NCBI RefSeq assembly: GCF_900142125.1
Contig: NZ_FQZT01000002.1
Span: 248,001 to 312,000 of the forward strand
Source of the DNA: Malonomonas rubra DSM 5091
Lineage (GTDB): Bacteria; Desulfobacterota; Desulfuromonadia; Desulfuromonadales; Geopsychrobacteraceae
Reading direction: 5' to 3'
Length of the DNA stretch: 64,000 bases
Part shown: piece after piece, positions 25,676 to 32,949 of the stretch
Numbering within the stretch: position 1 is the stretch's first letter
Layout: the number at the start of each line of letters is the position of its first letter
Position numbers and translations under genes: made by a program
The notes under the pieces: model-generated
Seen by the model: the letters and a program-made list of their open reading frames with translations, nothing else
Told to the model about the DNA's origin: nothing
Databases searched by the model: none

Positions 25676-27229
25676 CTAAGGATCGATGAAGCAGGCAGGA
25701 TCCTTCTGCCGCAACGGATCAAGCCCGTAACCGTAAGCAACCGCCAGGCAGCCCCCGCAGTTAGCCCGCAACCGGCAACCATCGCATTCTTTGCAACCCT
25801 GCCGATAAGCCTTCGCCGCTGCTGAATAATAGATGTCCTGCAAACTCTGCTGCTTCATATCACCAATCAGTGACGGGAACTTACGGCAAGCATGCACCTG
25901 CCCGTCCGGCAGCAGCGAAACAAAATTGAAGGCTGCCCCACAACCGAACCCGGTACAACCACCAAACAATCCTTGCTGCTGCTTCTCCCGCTCGATATTC
26001 AACAGACTATCTTTCAATGCCATCGCCGGGTTGTTGCGCTGCGCCTGCAGATATTCAGCGACAAACGTTCGGTAATCGGCCGGTCGCGGCGATTCCAGGC
26101 TTGCACCCTCCCCGACCATCGACAGACGGTTGAAGGTGAACAGGTCGACCCGGTCACGCAGTTGCTCCGCCAGCGGCAACACCTGCGGCATATTGGCCTG
26201 CGTCAGGGTCAGCATCACCATTGAATAAATCTGCTTTTTTTTCAGCAGATCCAGAAATTCAAAAACCGAAGCAAAGTTACCCTTTCCACGGATCTGATCG
26301 TTGTGCTCCTGCAGCCCCTCCAGACTGACCTGGTAAAAAACCGGCTTGTCGATCTGCAGCAACCCATCAAGCTGTTCCTCGCTGACCGGGTTGCCAAGAA
26401 TTGCTGCGTTCAGGTTGCGTTCGCAGGCTGCCCGGTAAAGAACAAAAAAGTCGGGATGCATAAAAGGGTTGCCGCCAGAAAAAGAGACCTGCCCGTAGAC
26501 ATGATGTTCGCGGCAGAAAGCACGCATCTGATCCAGCACATCCAACCCCTGCTGCAGACCGACATCATCCCGCCGGCTACGGTCGTAGCAATGCTTGCAG
26601 TGCAGATCGCAGCGGTGGGTGATGTGCCATTGCAGGGTGAAGGCTTCGGCACAGAGGAACTTCTCAGGTGTATTCTCGGGGATAGTGAAATCATCATCCT
26701 GACGGCGCAATTTCGATTGAGGCTGCAACAACAACCCTTTACTGACCGCACGCTGCAAAATCCGATCAATGTCTCCAGCGGGGCAACCCTGCTCTGCAGC
26801 GACCGACTCCGGCGGCAGATTTTCCACCACTATTTTCAAGGCCAGAAGATCGTTGGCGGTGGCAACACACTGGCAAAGCCCTCCATCATCAGGTCGCCGC
26901 CAGAACAGCAGAAACTGTTTTTCCGCCTGAGGTTCAATCTCTTTTCCGACCAGTAGCGCAAGCAGCGGCGACCAGTTGACCTCCAATAATTCAAGCCGCG
27001 AGTTGAGGCTCAGTTCAGAAACGCTCGGAGTCGCCTCGTTATCTTCCAGCCGTAATCGATAGAGGGTCAGCTCGACACGCGCTAGGTCGGGCAGAAATCC
27101 CGGACACCGTCCCTCCCCGGCCAGAACAGAAAGGCGCTCAGGCAGAGCATCAGCCTCCTCGCCAAGAAAAGAGTCCAGTTCCGGGAAATAATCTCTACTG
27201 ATCGGAAAAATTTTATAAATATCGGTCAT
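25676..27229 (-). CDS. sbtM: Radical SAM/SPASM peptide maturase SbtM (thio(seleno)oxazole family)
   Basis: 517 residues. An N-terminal region of about 190 residues may hold the peptide-recognition part. The radical SAM core begins at C207-x3-C211-x2-C214 (CDLHCKHCYD), with GQVSFSGGNPFMHPDF as its glycine-rich strand. The C-terminal SPASM-type domain is rich in cysteine (CTGFGCG, HACRKFP, CKECDGCRLRANCGGC) and would bind auxiliary Fe-S clusters. I assign it to the SbtM family because the gene just upstream encodes a peptide with five SG-Sec-GG repeats, the hallmark of the SbtA precursor family. Predicted reaction: radical modification at each Cys/Sec site. The exact chemistry in this organism is not known from sequence. 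Separated from sbtA by an attenuator. Confidence 0.85.
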   Translation of the reverse strand: MTDIYKIFPISRDYFPELDSFLGEEADALPERLSVLAGEGRCPGFLPDLARVELTLYRLRLEDNEATPSVSELSLNSRLELLEVNWSPLLALLVGKEIEPQAEKQFLLFWRRPDDGGLCQCVATANDLLALKIVVENLPPESVAAEQGCPAGDIDRILQRAVSKGLLLQPQSKLRRQDDDFTIPENTPEKFLCAEAFTLQWHITHRCDLHCKHCYDRSRRDDVGLQQGLDVLDQMRAFCREHHVYGQVSFSGGNPFMHPDFFVLYRAACERNLNAAILGNPVSEEQLDGLLQIDKPVFYQVSLEGLQEHNDQIRGKGNFASVFEFLDLLKKKQIYSMVMLTLTQANMPQVLPLAEQLRDRVDLFTFNRLSMVGEGASLESPRPADYRTFVAEYLQAQRNNPAMALKDSLLNIEREKQQQGLFGGCTGFGCGAAFNFVSLLPDGQVHACRKFPSLIGDMKQQSLQDIYYSAAAKAYRQGCKECDGCRLRANCGGCLAVAYGYGLDPLRQKDPACFIDP

Positions 27230-27243
27230 ATTGAGATCTTCAT

Positions 27244-27286
27244 AAAAAAAATGGATTGGCGCATCCCCAGAGTCATCGCCAATCCA
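27244..27286 (-). terminator. Intrinsic terminator/attenuator between sbtA and sbtM
   Basis: TGGATTGGCG/CGCCAATCCA, a 10-bp stem with a T8 tract on the minus strand, between the precursor and maturase genes and only about 15 bp before sbtM. Partial readthrough would give much precursor and little enzyme. Confidence 0.85.
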
Positions 27287-27321
27287 CCAGTTTTGCTACA
27301 GGTCTTGTTCAAGCATGTTTA

Positions 27322-27603
27322 CAGTGCTCACGGCACTGATTAATTTGAGCCACCTCAGCCACTGCCGGCAGGCTTTTTCTTTACATCGTCGGTGCCCACG
27401 GCACCGTCACTTTGCCCACCTCAGCCACTGCCTGCTGGTTTCTTTTCTTCATCGGTGCTCACGGCACCTTCAGTTTGGCCACCTCAGCCACTTGCGGCAG
27501 GCTTCTTTTCTTCGTCAGTGCTCACGGCACCTTCGGTTTGCCCGCCTCAACCACTGGTTCCAGGTTTTTCAGCGCGAACTGCGCCGTCTCCTTTGCCCCC
27601 TCA
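27322..27603 (-). promoter_or_regulatory. Five SECIS-like hairpins in sbtA, one per Sec codon
   Basis: Each TGA is followed at 15 nt (17 for the last) by a hairpin with a GU-containing loop: 27585..27571 GGCGC-AGUUC-GCGCU; 27531..27517 GGUGC-CGUGA-GCACU; 27468..27454 GGUGC-CGUGA-GCACC; 27405..27391 GGUGC-CGUGG-GCACC; 27338..27322 CAGUGC-CGUGA-GCACUG. The last lies wholly beyond the TAA stop, so it cannot be kept for coding reasons. Confidence 0.85.
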
Positions 27604-27708
27604 GCCACTGCCCGCCTGAGCCGGTGGTGTAACCAACGCTCCACCGGTCGACATCAGGGTCGCAATACCGAGTCCGGCAAGGATTTTTTTCAAATCCTTG
27701 CGTTCCAT
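27340..27708 (-). CDS. sbtA: Selenocysteine-repeat RiPP precursor SbtA (five in-frame TGA codons)
   Basis: 122 residues when TGA is read as Sec; standard reading stops after 35 residues, so ordinary gene callers miss it. AGGAGGAGAA precedes the ATG by 2 nt. Leader: MERKDLKKILAGLGIATLMS...PPAQAG, which looks like a signal or leader with an AQA cleavage site. Then five repeats with Sec at residues 36, 54, 75, 96 and 118, each in SG-U-GG. They are separated by acidic/lysine linkers (GAVSTDEEKKPA), and spacing is 18, 21, 21 and 22 residues. The true stop is TAA at 27342..27340. Matches the description of the SbtA/selenobiotic family of targets of the adjacent radical SAM protein. An unrelated tandem repeat is excluded by the frame kept over 369 nt and the repeated RNA hairpins. 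Confidence 0.9.
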
Positions 27709-27819
27709 GATTCTCCTCCTGTTCTGGGGATAGGCTCATAGCAGACCACAAAAACACGACTAAACCAGTATACAACTTAGCCTTAACAGGCGAAAAGTCA
27801 ATCGGTTACGGAAGGAAAA

Positions 27820-29010
27820 TTAAAAATACCAACGAAGGAGAAAGCCTCCGGAATCACCCACCGGGCCAAACTCACTGCGGATAATCGGCAAACCGAGAAG
27901 GGGATGACGATCGTTTTTTTCACCCAGCCCAAAAGCCCAGAACAGGTCGAGTTGCAGATCATTGGCCAGGGAGACAGAAAGCTGTGGCCGCAGCAGACAG
28001 GAGGCATCCCGCAGATTGTAGATAATCAATCCGCTCGCTGTCACCAGAGGGTGTAGTTCGTAGGAGGGAGCAAGCAGCAGGTAGTGCCGCCCCAGAAGGT
28101 AGCTCAAACCTTCCTGCAAAGGGGCCGAGGCGGCAACCAGCGGATAGTCCTGCGGATCGTTTCTGCCGGGTCCGTTGTAGAGATATTCAGCAAGCAATAC
28201 CAGGCCATTATTGAAACGATACCAGAACTCGAGCGCACCAATGGCGAAATCATCCCGCAAATCACCTTCCGCTTGTCCGTCGTACCAGCTCAGCTCCCCT
28301 TTTAGCCCGACAGGTCCCAGCTCTCCAGCCAGACCGAAACCGACCATCGGCCGGTCACGCAATGTACCGGTCAGAATCAACATGTCGGCCAAACCGATAT
28401 TTTCACTGAAAGTAACCAGGTAGCTGTTGTGCTCTGACTCATCCCCAAAGACAACAACGCCCCCGAGCTGGCCTCCGAGCCCGAAATAATGATTCAGCTT
28501 GATCGCATCGACACCGGGGCGAACATCGACATCGATGGCATCGGGCGGGAAAGGAGCGATCACATCAAGCGGAGAAAACAGGCTGATGCGGCCGAAACCG
28601 ATCGCCTGCCGGCCGATTGTCCAGAGAGTTCCGTTGACATCGCCCTGAAGGTTGAATCGGTCGAGACGCAATTGCGCTTCGATGCGACCATCACTGTTCC
28701 AGTTATGTTCGGTATCGATCGCCCGGTTGTTCGAGCTCGCTGAAATCTGACCGAGAGAGTTCGGATCGCTCCAGAGTAGCTGCTGTTCCAGCGCCAGCTC
28801 AAAATCATAATCTTTCGCCAACCGACCACGCACATCGGCCCGGAAGTCCGCCGACGACAACCAGCCTTCCTCGTTGGAGTTGTTCGGCACACGATCGATG
28901 TACAGCCCAAGACTTTTTGCATGGCCTCCGAACTCGGTATCAGAGATCAAGCCAGCCTGCACCTGAAAAACCCAAGCAAGCAAACAGACGAGAAAAAGCA
29001 ACCATTTCAT
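27820..29010 (-). CDS. Outer-membrane beta-barrel protein
   Basis: 396 residues: signal peptide MKWLLFLVCLLAWVFQVQA, then alternating amphipathic strands (FELALEQQLLW, LWTIGRQAIGFGR, LVLLAEYLYN) to a terminal aromatic residue (GGFLLRWYF), typical of a 14-18-strand barrel. Last gene of an operon with a LolD-like ATPase (ATGA overlap), two FtsX-type permeases and a LolA-like protein. This gene set suggests delivery of a lipidic or lipoprotein substrate to the outer membrane. The sbtA ATG follows 111 bp downstream on the same strand, so partial cotranscription with the Sec-peptide genes is possible. Confidence 0.8.
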   Translation of the reverse strand: MKWLLFLVCLLAWVFQVQAGLISDTEFGGHAKSLGLYIDRVPNNSNEEGWLSSADFRADVRGRLAKDYDFELALEQQLLWSDPNSLGQISASSNNRAIDTEHNWNSDGRIEAQLRLDRFNLQGDVNGTLWTIGRQAIGFGRISLFSPLDVIAPFPPDAIDVDVRPGVDAIKLNHYFGLGGQLGGVVVFGDESEHNSYLVTFSENIGLADMLILTGTLRDRPMVGFGLAGELGPVGLKGELSWYDGQAEGDLRDDFAIGALEFWYRFNNGLVLLAEYLYNGPGRNDPQDYPLVAASAPLQEGLSYLLGRHYLLLAPSYELHPLVTASGLIIYNLRDASCLLRPQLSVSLANDLQLDLFWAFGLGEKNDRHPLLGLPIIRSEFGPVGDSGGFLLRWYF

Positions 29011-29684
29011 CGATCCGACTCCAAACGGCCGTCACGCAAACTGACCACCCGTTGAGCGTGGGAAATAACCAACGGATCGTGGGAGCTGAAGATAAAGGTC
29101 GTCCCCTGCTCCCGGTTCAGTTCTTTCATCAGCGCCAGCAACTCTTCGCTGGTCTGGGTATCCAAACTGGCGGTCGGTTCGTCGGCCAGCACGACAGCGG
29201 GTTCCGCCGCCATCGCCCGGGCAATGGCAACACGCTGCTGCTGGCCGCCGGAAAGATCATTCGGCTTGCGATCCTCCAGCCCCTGCAGGCCAAGCTGGGC
29301 AAAGAGATCGACGATCCGCTGCCGCCGCTGCTTCTTGCCGATTCCCATCAGCATCATGGTGAATTCAGCGTTTTCCGCTGCCGTCAGCACCGGGACCAGG
29401 TTAAAAGACTGGAAGATGAAACCGATTTTGTTCAGCCGTATCTGCGACAACGTTTTCGAATCGGCCTGCCCGACCTCCTCGGCATCCAGCCAGACTTCGC
29501 CGTTGCTCGGCCGGTCGAGGCACCCGATCATGTTGAGCAGCGTCGTCTTGCCGCTACCGGACGGCCCGGCCAGCACAGTAAATTCACCCGCCTCAATCTG
29601 CAGCGACAGGTCCTCAACCGCCACCACCTGCTGATTGCCGAGAGGATAAATTTTGCTGACGGATTTAAGTTCAATCAGGGGCAT
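29007..29684 (-). CDS. ABC transporter ATP-binding protein, LolD/MacB-type
   Basis: 225 residues, normal length for the family. Walker A GPSGSGKTT, Q-loop region FIFQSFNLVPVLTAAENAEF, signature LSGGQQQRVAIARA and Walker B VVLADEPTASLD are all intact. Powers the two FtsX-like permeases encoded upstream; the adenosine nucleotide-binding dimer would sit on the cytoplasmic face. Overlaps the barrel gene by 4 bp. The LolD-versus-MacB distinction cannot be made safely by eye. Confidence 0.9.
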   Translation of the reverse strand: MPLIELKSVSKIYPLGNQQVVAVEDLSLQIEAGEFTVLAGPSGSGKTTLLNMIGCLDRPSNGEVWLDAEEVGQADSKTLSQIRLNKIGFIFQSFNLVPVLTAAENAEFTMMLMGIGKKQRRQRIVDLFAQLGLQGLEDRKPNDLSGGQQQRVAIARAMAAEPAVVLADEPTASLDTQTSEELLALMKELNREQGTTFIFSSHDPLVISHAQRVVSLRDGRLESDR

Positions 29685-29729
29685 TCGTGTTCTCCTTTTG
29701 CACCCGTCTACTTTCGCTCTGATTCGCCG

Positions 29730-30965
29730 CTAATGATGCCGCAAGGCTTCGGCAGGCAGAATTCGCCCTGCCTTAATCGCCGGATAAACCGCTGCAGCCA
29801 GCGACAATAACAGCATGAAACCGGCAATCTGCAGCATGTAGGGTAAATCCCAGCTTGCTCGCATGATTGGGTCGAACACGACACCGCCGAACTCGAGGCT
29901 GGAATCGATAAAATCGCGCAGGTCAATGCCGACAGCCGACAGGTACCAGGTCAGCAGCGAACCAAAGATGCTGCCGAGCAGCATCGCTACCACCCCGAGC
30001 AGAAATGCTTCGACAAACACCAGAACCCGCAATCGCAAAGTACTTGCGCCGACCGCCAACATGACACCGAACTCGCGAAACCGCTCCATTACCGACATCA
30101 GTAAAGTATTGATGACACCAATGGTGACGATCAGCAGCATGATGACGAAAATAAACTTCTGGCTGGCGTAATCAAGCTTGATGGCGTTCGACAGGTTCGG
30201 CATCGCTTCGTCCCAGGAAAGGGCACGCAGTTGCGGCCTGTCGTGGAGCAATGCCTGCAACAGCGGAAAGACCTGGCGATCGGCCCGTTGATCCTGCAGC
30301 ACAACTGCCAGTTCGTGAACCTCACCCGGCATTCCGGCCATTGCCGCAGCCCGTTCCCGGCCCACCAGCAACAAACTTTTATCAACGTTTTTGATGCCGG
30401 TCGTCACAACACTGTGCACGCGAAACATTTCGCTGACCAGTTCACCGTCACGTCGCTGCAATGTCACAACGAACTTGTTGCCCGGTTTCAGTTGCAACTC
30501 TTTCAACAATCGGCTGCCGAGCACAGCTTCACGCCCGCTTAAGGTCGGCAGTTGCTCAGCCGTAAGATTTTTTAGAAACGGATTGATCATATGCTCGGCA
30601 GACGGATCGACCCCGGTAAGCAGAATGCCGCGACTCTCCCGACTCGATTGCGCCAGACCCGGCAAGTAGAGACGCGGCAGAACAGCCTCAACCCCATCCA
30701 GATCACTGATCTGCGACACCAGCTTTTGCGGGTCAAAAGAAAATTTTTCATCGCGCCCAGCGACATAATCCTGCTGATAGACCACCAGGTGGCCGGTTCC
30801 GGCACGCACACCACTGTCGATCATCTCCGAATACACACCGAAGGAAAGGTTATGGAATCCCTGCACCAGCATGAGGCTGAAGCTGAGCGCCGCTAAAGTT
30901 ATCAGCGTTCGCCGCCGGCTGCGCCAGAGATTTTTCCAGGCGAGGAGGAAGAGGTCCATAATCAC
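29730..30965 (-). CDS. ABC transporter permease, FtsX/LolE-type (second copy)
   Basis: 411 residues: one N-terminal membrane segment (LITLAALSFSLMLVQGF), a large periplasmic MacB-PCD-like domain, then three C-terminal membrane segments (FIFVIMLLIVTIGVINTLLMSVMERFREFGVMLAVGAS, VFVEAFLLGVVAMLLGSIFGSLL and LQIAGFMLLLSLAAAVYPAIKAGRILPAEALRHH). The closing motif is the usual FtsX one. Overlaps the paralogous permease gene by 4 bp, implying translational coupling and a heterodimer. Confidence 0.9.
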   Translation of the reverse strand: MIMDLFLLAWKNLWRSRRRTLITLAALSFSLMLVQGFHNLSFGVYSEMIDSGVRAGTGHLVVYQQDYVAGRDEKFSFDPQKLVSQISDLDGVEAVLPRLYLPGLAQSSRESRGILLTGVDPSAEHMINPFLKNLTAEQLPTLSGREAVLGSRLLKELQLKPGNKFVVTLQRRDGELVSEMFRVHSVVTTGIKNVDKSLLLVGRERAAAMAGMPGEVHELAVVLQDQRADRQVFPLLQALLHDRPQLRALSWDEAMPNLSNAIKLDYASQKFIFVIMLLIVTIGVINTLLMSVMERFREFGVMLAVGASTLRLRVLVFVEAFLLGVVAMLLGSIFGSLLTWYLSAVGIDLRDFIDSSLEFGGVVFDPIMRASWDLPYMLQIAGFMLLLSLAAAVYPAIKAGRILPAEALRHH

Positions 30966-32182
30966 TCCTCCCTGATTGCGACCACCGGCTGCATGCGCGC
31001 AGCGCGGTTAGCAGGCAGAAATCCGGCCAGCAGACAGACCAGCAACAGAACCACGGCCGGGACCAGAATATTCGCCGTTTCCAGCACCGCATGCAGGCGT
31101 GGCAGAATGGTGCCGCCGGCGTAGGTGATCGGCGTCAAACTGCCGGACAGGTCGATACCGACAAACGCCATGTAGAGACTCAGCAGCACACCGAGGCCGA
31201 CACCGAAAATAAGCGAAATCAGTCCCATCGCCAGTGTTTCCAGCAGCACCATCAGACGGATCTGGCCGGGCCGCATGCCGACCGCCATCAGCACACCGAA
31301 TTCGCGCGTGCGTTCAAGCACCGACATGAAAAAGGTATTGAGGATACCGAGACCGGTGGCGATATAAAGAATCGTGACTATAATCATCCGTGAAACATCA
31401 TAGCTGGCGACCACTTCTTTCATCTCCGGCAGCATCTGCCCCCAGTCAAGCACTTCCAGTTCCGGTGGCATCCCGCCCGTCAACTGGCCGGCCAGAATCG
31501 CCGCCTGCCGCGGTTGCTCAACGCGTAACGATATTTCATGCAATTTGCCCGGCAGAACCAGCAACTGTTGCAGCCAGCCAAGAGGGACAAGCACCAGGCT
31601 GTTATCGTGCCCTTGGTCGCCGGTGGAGAAAATTCCGCTGACCTGCAGCAGATCATTGCCGATGGAACCATCTGCGGCCTGGGTAACGAACACCAGTTCA
31701 TCACCCGGCTGTACTGCCAGTCGTTTTGCCAGCCCGGCACCGATTACCGCGCCGTTCCGTTCCTCTTCACGCAGATAGCGCCCACTCTGCAGATGATCCT
31801 GCAGGCTGGTCACCTGCTGCTCATGCTGCGGCCGTATCCCCAGTAGCTCGACCGGCGCGCTGTTGTTGGCGAAAGAGAGAAGTCCGAAACTGCGTAGTCG
31901 GGGAGAGTAACCGGTCACCTGCGGGTGCCGCAGCGCGGGCAGATCGAGGTCTGCGGGAAAATTGGCGAACATGTCACGATCATCCTGATAACCTTTTGCG
32001 CTGATCACCAGGTGACCAAAGTACTGCTCGGTCGCGGAAGCGAGCATATCTTTGAGCATGCCGGAAAAAACACCGAGGCACAGAATCAACAGGGCGGAGG
32101 AGATAACCATCGCTGACAGGGTGAGCAGTGTACGGCGGCGATTCCGCCAGATATTGCGCAAAGCCAGTTGCCAGAGCATCAA
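30962..32182 (-). CDS. ABC transporter permease, FtsX/LolC-type (first copy)
   Basis: 406 residues with the same topology as the next gene: N-terminal membrane segment (LLTLSAMVISSALLILCLGVF), periplasmic domain, three C-terminal membrane segments ending in FLPANRAARMQPVVAIREE. The two permeases are related but well diverged. Start overlaps the upstream LolA-like gene by 4 bp. The heterodimer plus ATPase resembles LolCDE, but these genes are not near lolCDE markers, so a dedicated transporter is more likely. Confidence 0.9.
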   Translation of the reverse strand: MMLWQLALRNIWRNRRRTLLTLSAMVISSALLILCLGVFSGMLKDMLASATEQYFGHLVISAKGYQDDRDMFANFPADLDLPALRHPQVTGYSPRLRSFGLLSFANNSAPVELLGIRPQHEQQVTSLQDHLQSGRYLREEERNGAVIGAGLAKRLAVQPGDELVFVTQAADGSIGNDLLQVSGIFSTGDQGHDNSLVLVPLGWLQQLLVLPGKLHEISLRVEQPRQAAILAGQLTGGMPPELEVLDWGQMLPEMKEVVASYDVSRMIIVTILYIATGLGILNTFFMSVLERTREFGVLMAVGMRPGQIRLMVLLETLAMGLISLIFGVGLGVLLSLYMAFVGIDLSGSLTPITYAGGTILPRLHAVLETANILVPAVVLLLVCLLAGFLPANRAARMQPVVAIREE

Positions 32183-32913
32183 CGCCGGCCTTTCAATCTG
32201 CCGAGGGAAAAATACTCTTCCTGCAGGTCGATATCGAATTTGACTTTGCGATAATGCATGATGGTCTTTTCTTCCGGTTTTTCGACCGGCAAGACCTGCA
32301 TGCGCAACGGGATGGTCCGCCCGCTGACGGCTTGCACATCGTCAAAAACGATCCGTCGTACCAGCACGTCTTCTTCGTCGAAATATTCGACCTCGATCGG
32401 CACCAGCGGCTCTTTCTGCAGCCTGTAAATGATTTTCCCCCAGATCACGGCGGCTTCAGGCTTTGGAATCCCCTCGATCACCCAGCGCCGCTCATCTTCC
32501 TCAAGCAGGGTAAAATCATAATCCTCATCGATATGGTTAGCCTTGACCAGATCGTCATTGGTGATGTGGCTGCCCATCCAGGCACCTCCCATCATCGACG
32601 GCGGGATACGGATCACCCGGTCAACCTTGGGTAGATAGTTCCACACCTCGCGATCAACTTTCAGTGTCGCCACGCCCTTCTCCTTGGCCGGTGCGAGAAT
32701 GCGCACGAGAAAACGCTCACGGCCGAGCGACCAGGATTCCATTTTCAGCTGCCGCTCCCAGTGACCGGTTTTGATCGTCATCTCCAGCTCGATTTCTGAG
32801 GAATCACCGTTGTACTGCTGCTCCACCTTACGGATCAGCTCGGCAAGGTCGAACGCAGAGACAGTGGCGGGATACAACAGGAGGAATAAAAGAAAACAAC
32901 GCAATATCGGCAT
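32179..32913 (-). CDS. Outer-membrane lipoprotein-sorting (LolA-like) protein
   Basis: 244 residues with signal peptide MPILRCFLLFLLLYPATVSA. The body has the LolA/LppX-like half-barrel pattern (YNGDSSEIELEMTIKTGHWERQLKMESWSLGRERFLVRILAPAKEKGVATLK ... NYLPKVDRVIRIPPSMMGGAWMGSHITNDDLVK), seen in proteins annotated as outer-membrane lipoprotein-sorting and encoded with FtsX-type transporters. Probably carries a hydrophobic ligand from the permeases to the barrel. First gene of the five-gene transport operon; the cyclase gene ends 36 bp upstream. Confidence 0.85.
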   Translation of the reverse strand: MPILRCFLLFLLLYPATVSAFDLAELIRKVEQQYNGDSSEIELEMTIKTGHWERQLKMESWSLGRERFLVRILAPAKEKGVATLKVDREVWNYLPKVDRVIRIPPSMMGGAWMGSHITNDDLVKANHIDEDYDFTLLEEDERRWVIEGIPKPEAAVIWGKIIYRLQKEPLVPIEVEYFDEEDVLVRRIVFDDVQAVSGRTIPLRMQVLPVEKPEEKTIMHYRKVKFDIDLQEEYFSLGRLKGRR

Positions 32914-32949
32914 AGCTAAAGATTCTTTCCAGCAGCAATGGGGAACAAT

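Noticed and set aside
27340-27600. CRISPR-like array
   Set aside because: Repeats encode the SG-U-GG linkers at 54-66 bp spacing and are not separated by unique spacers.
27315-27632. Plus-strand open frames over sbtA and a simple tandem repeat
   Set aside because: The repeat unit keeps a single reading frame on the minus strand with a ribosome site, TGA always in SG-U-GG, and an adjacent maturase; the plus-strand frames have no such support.
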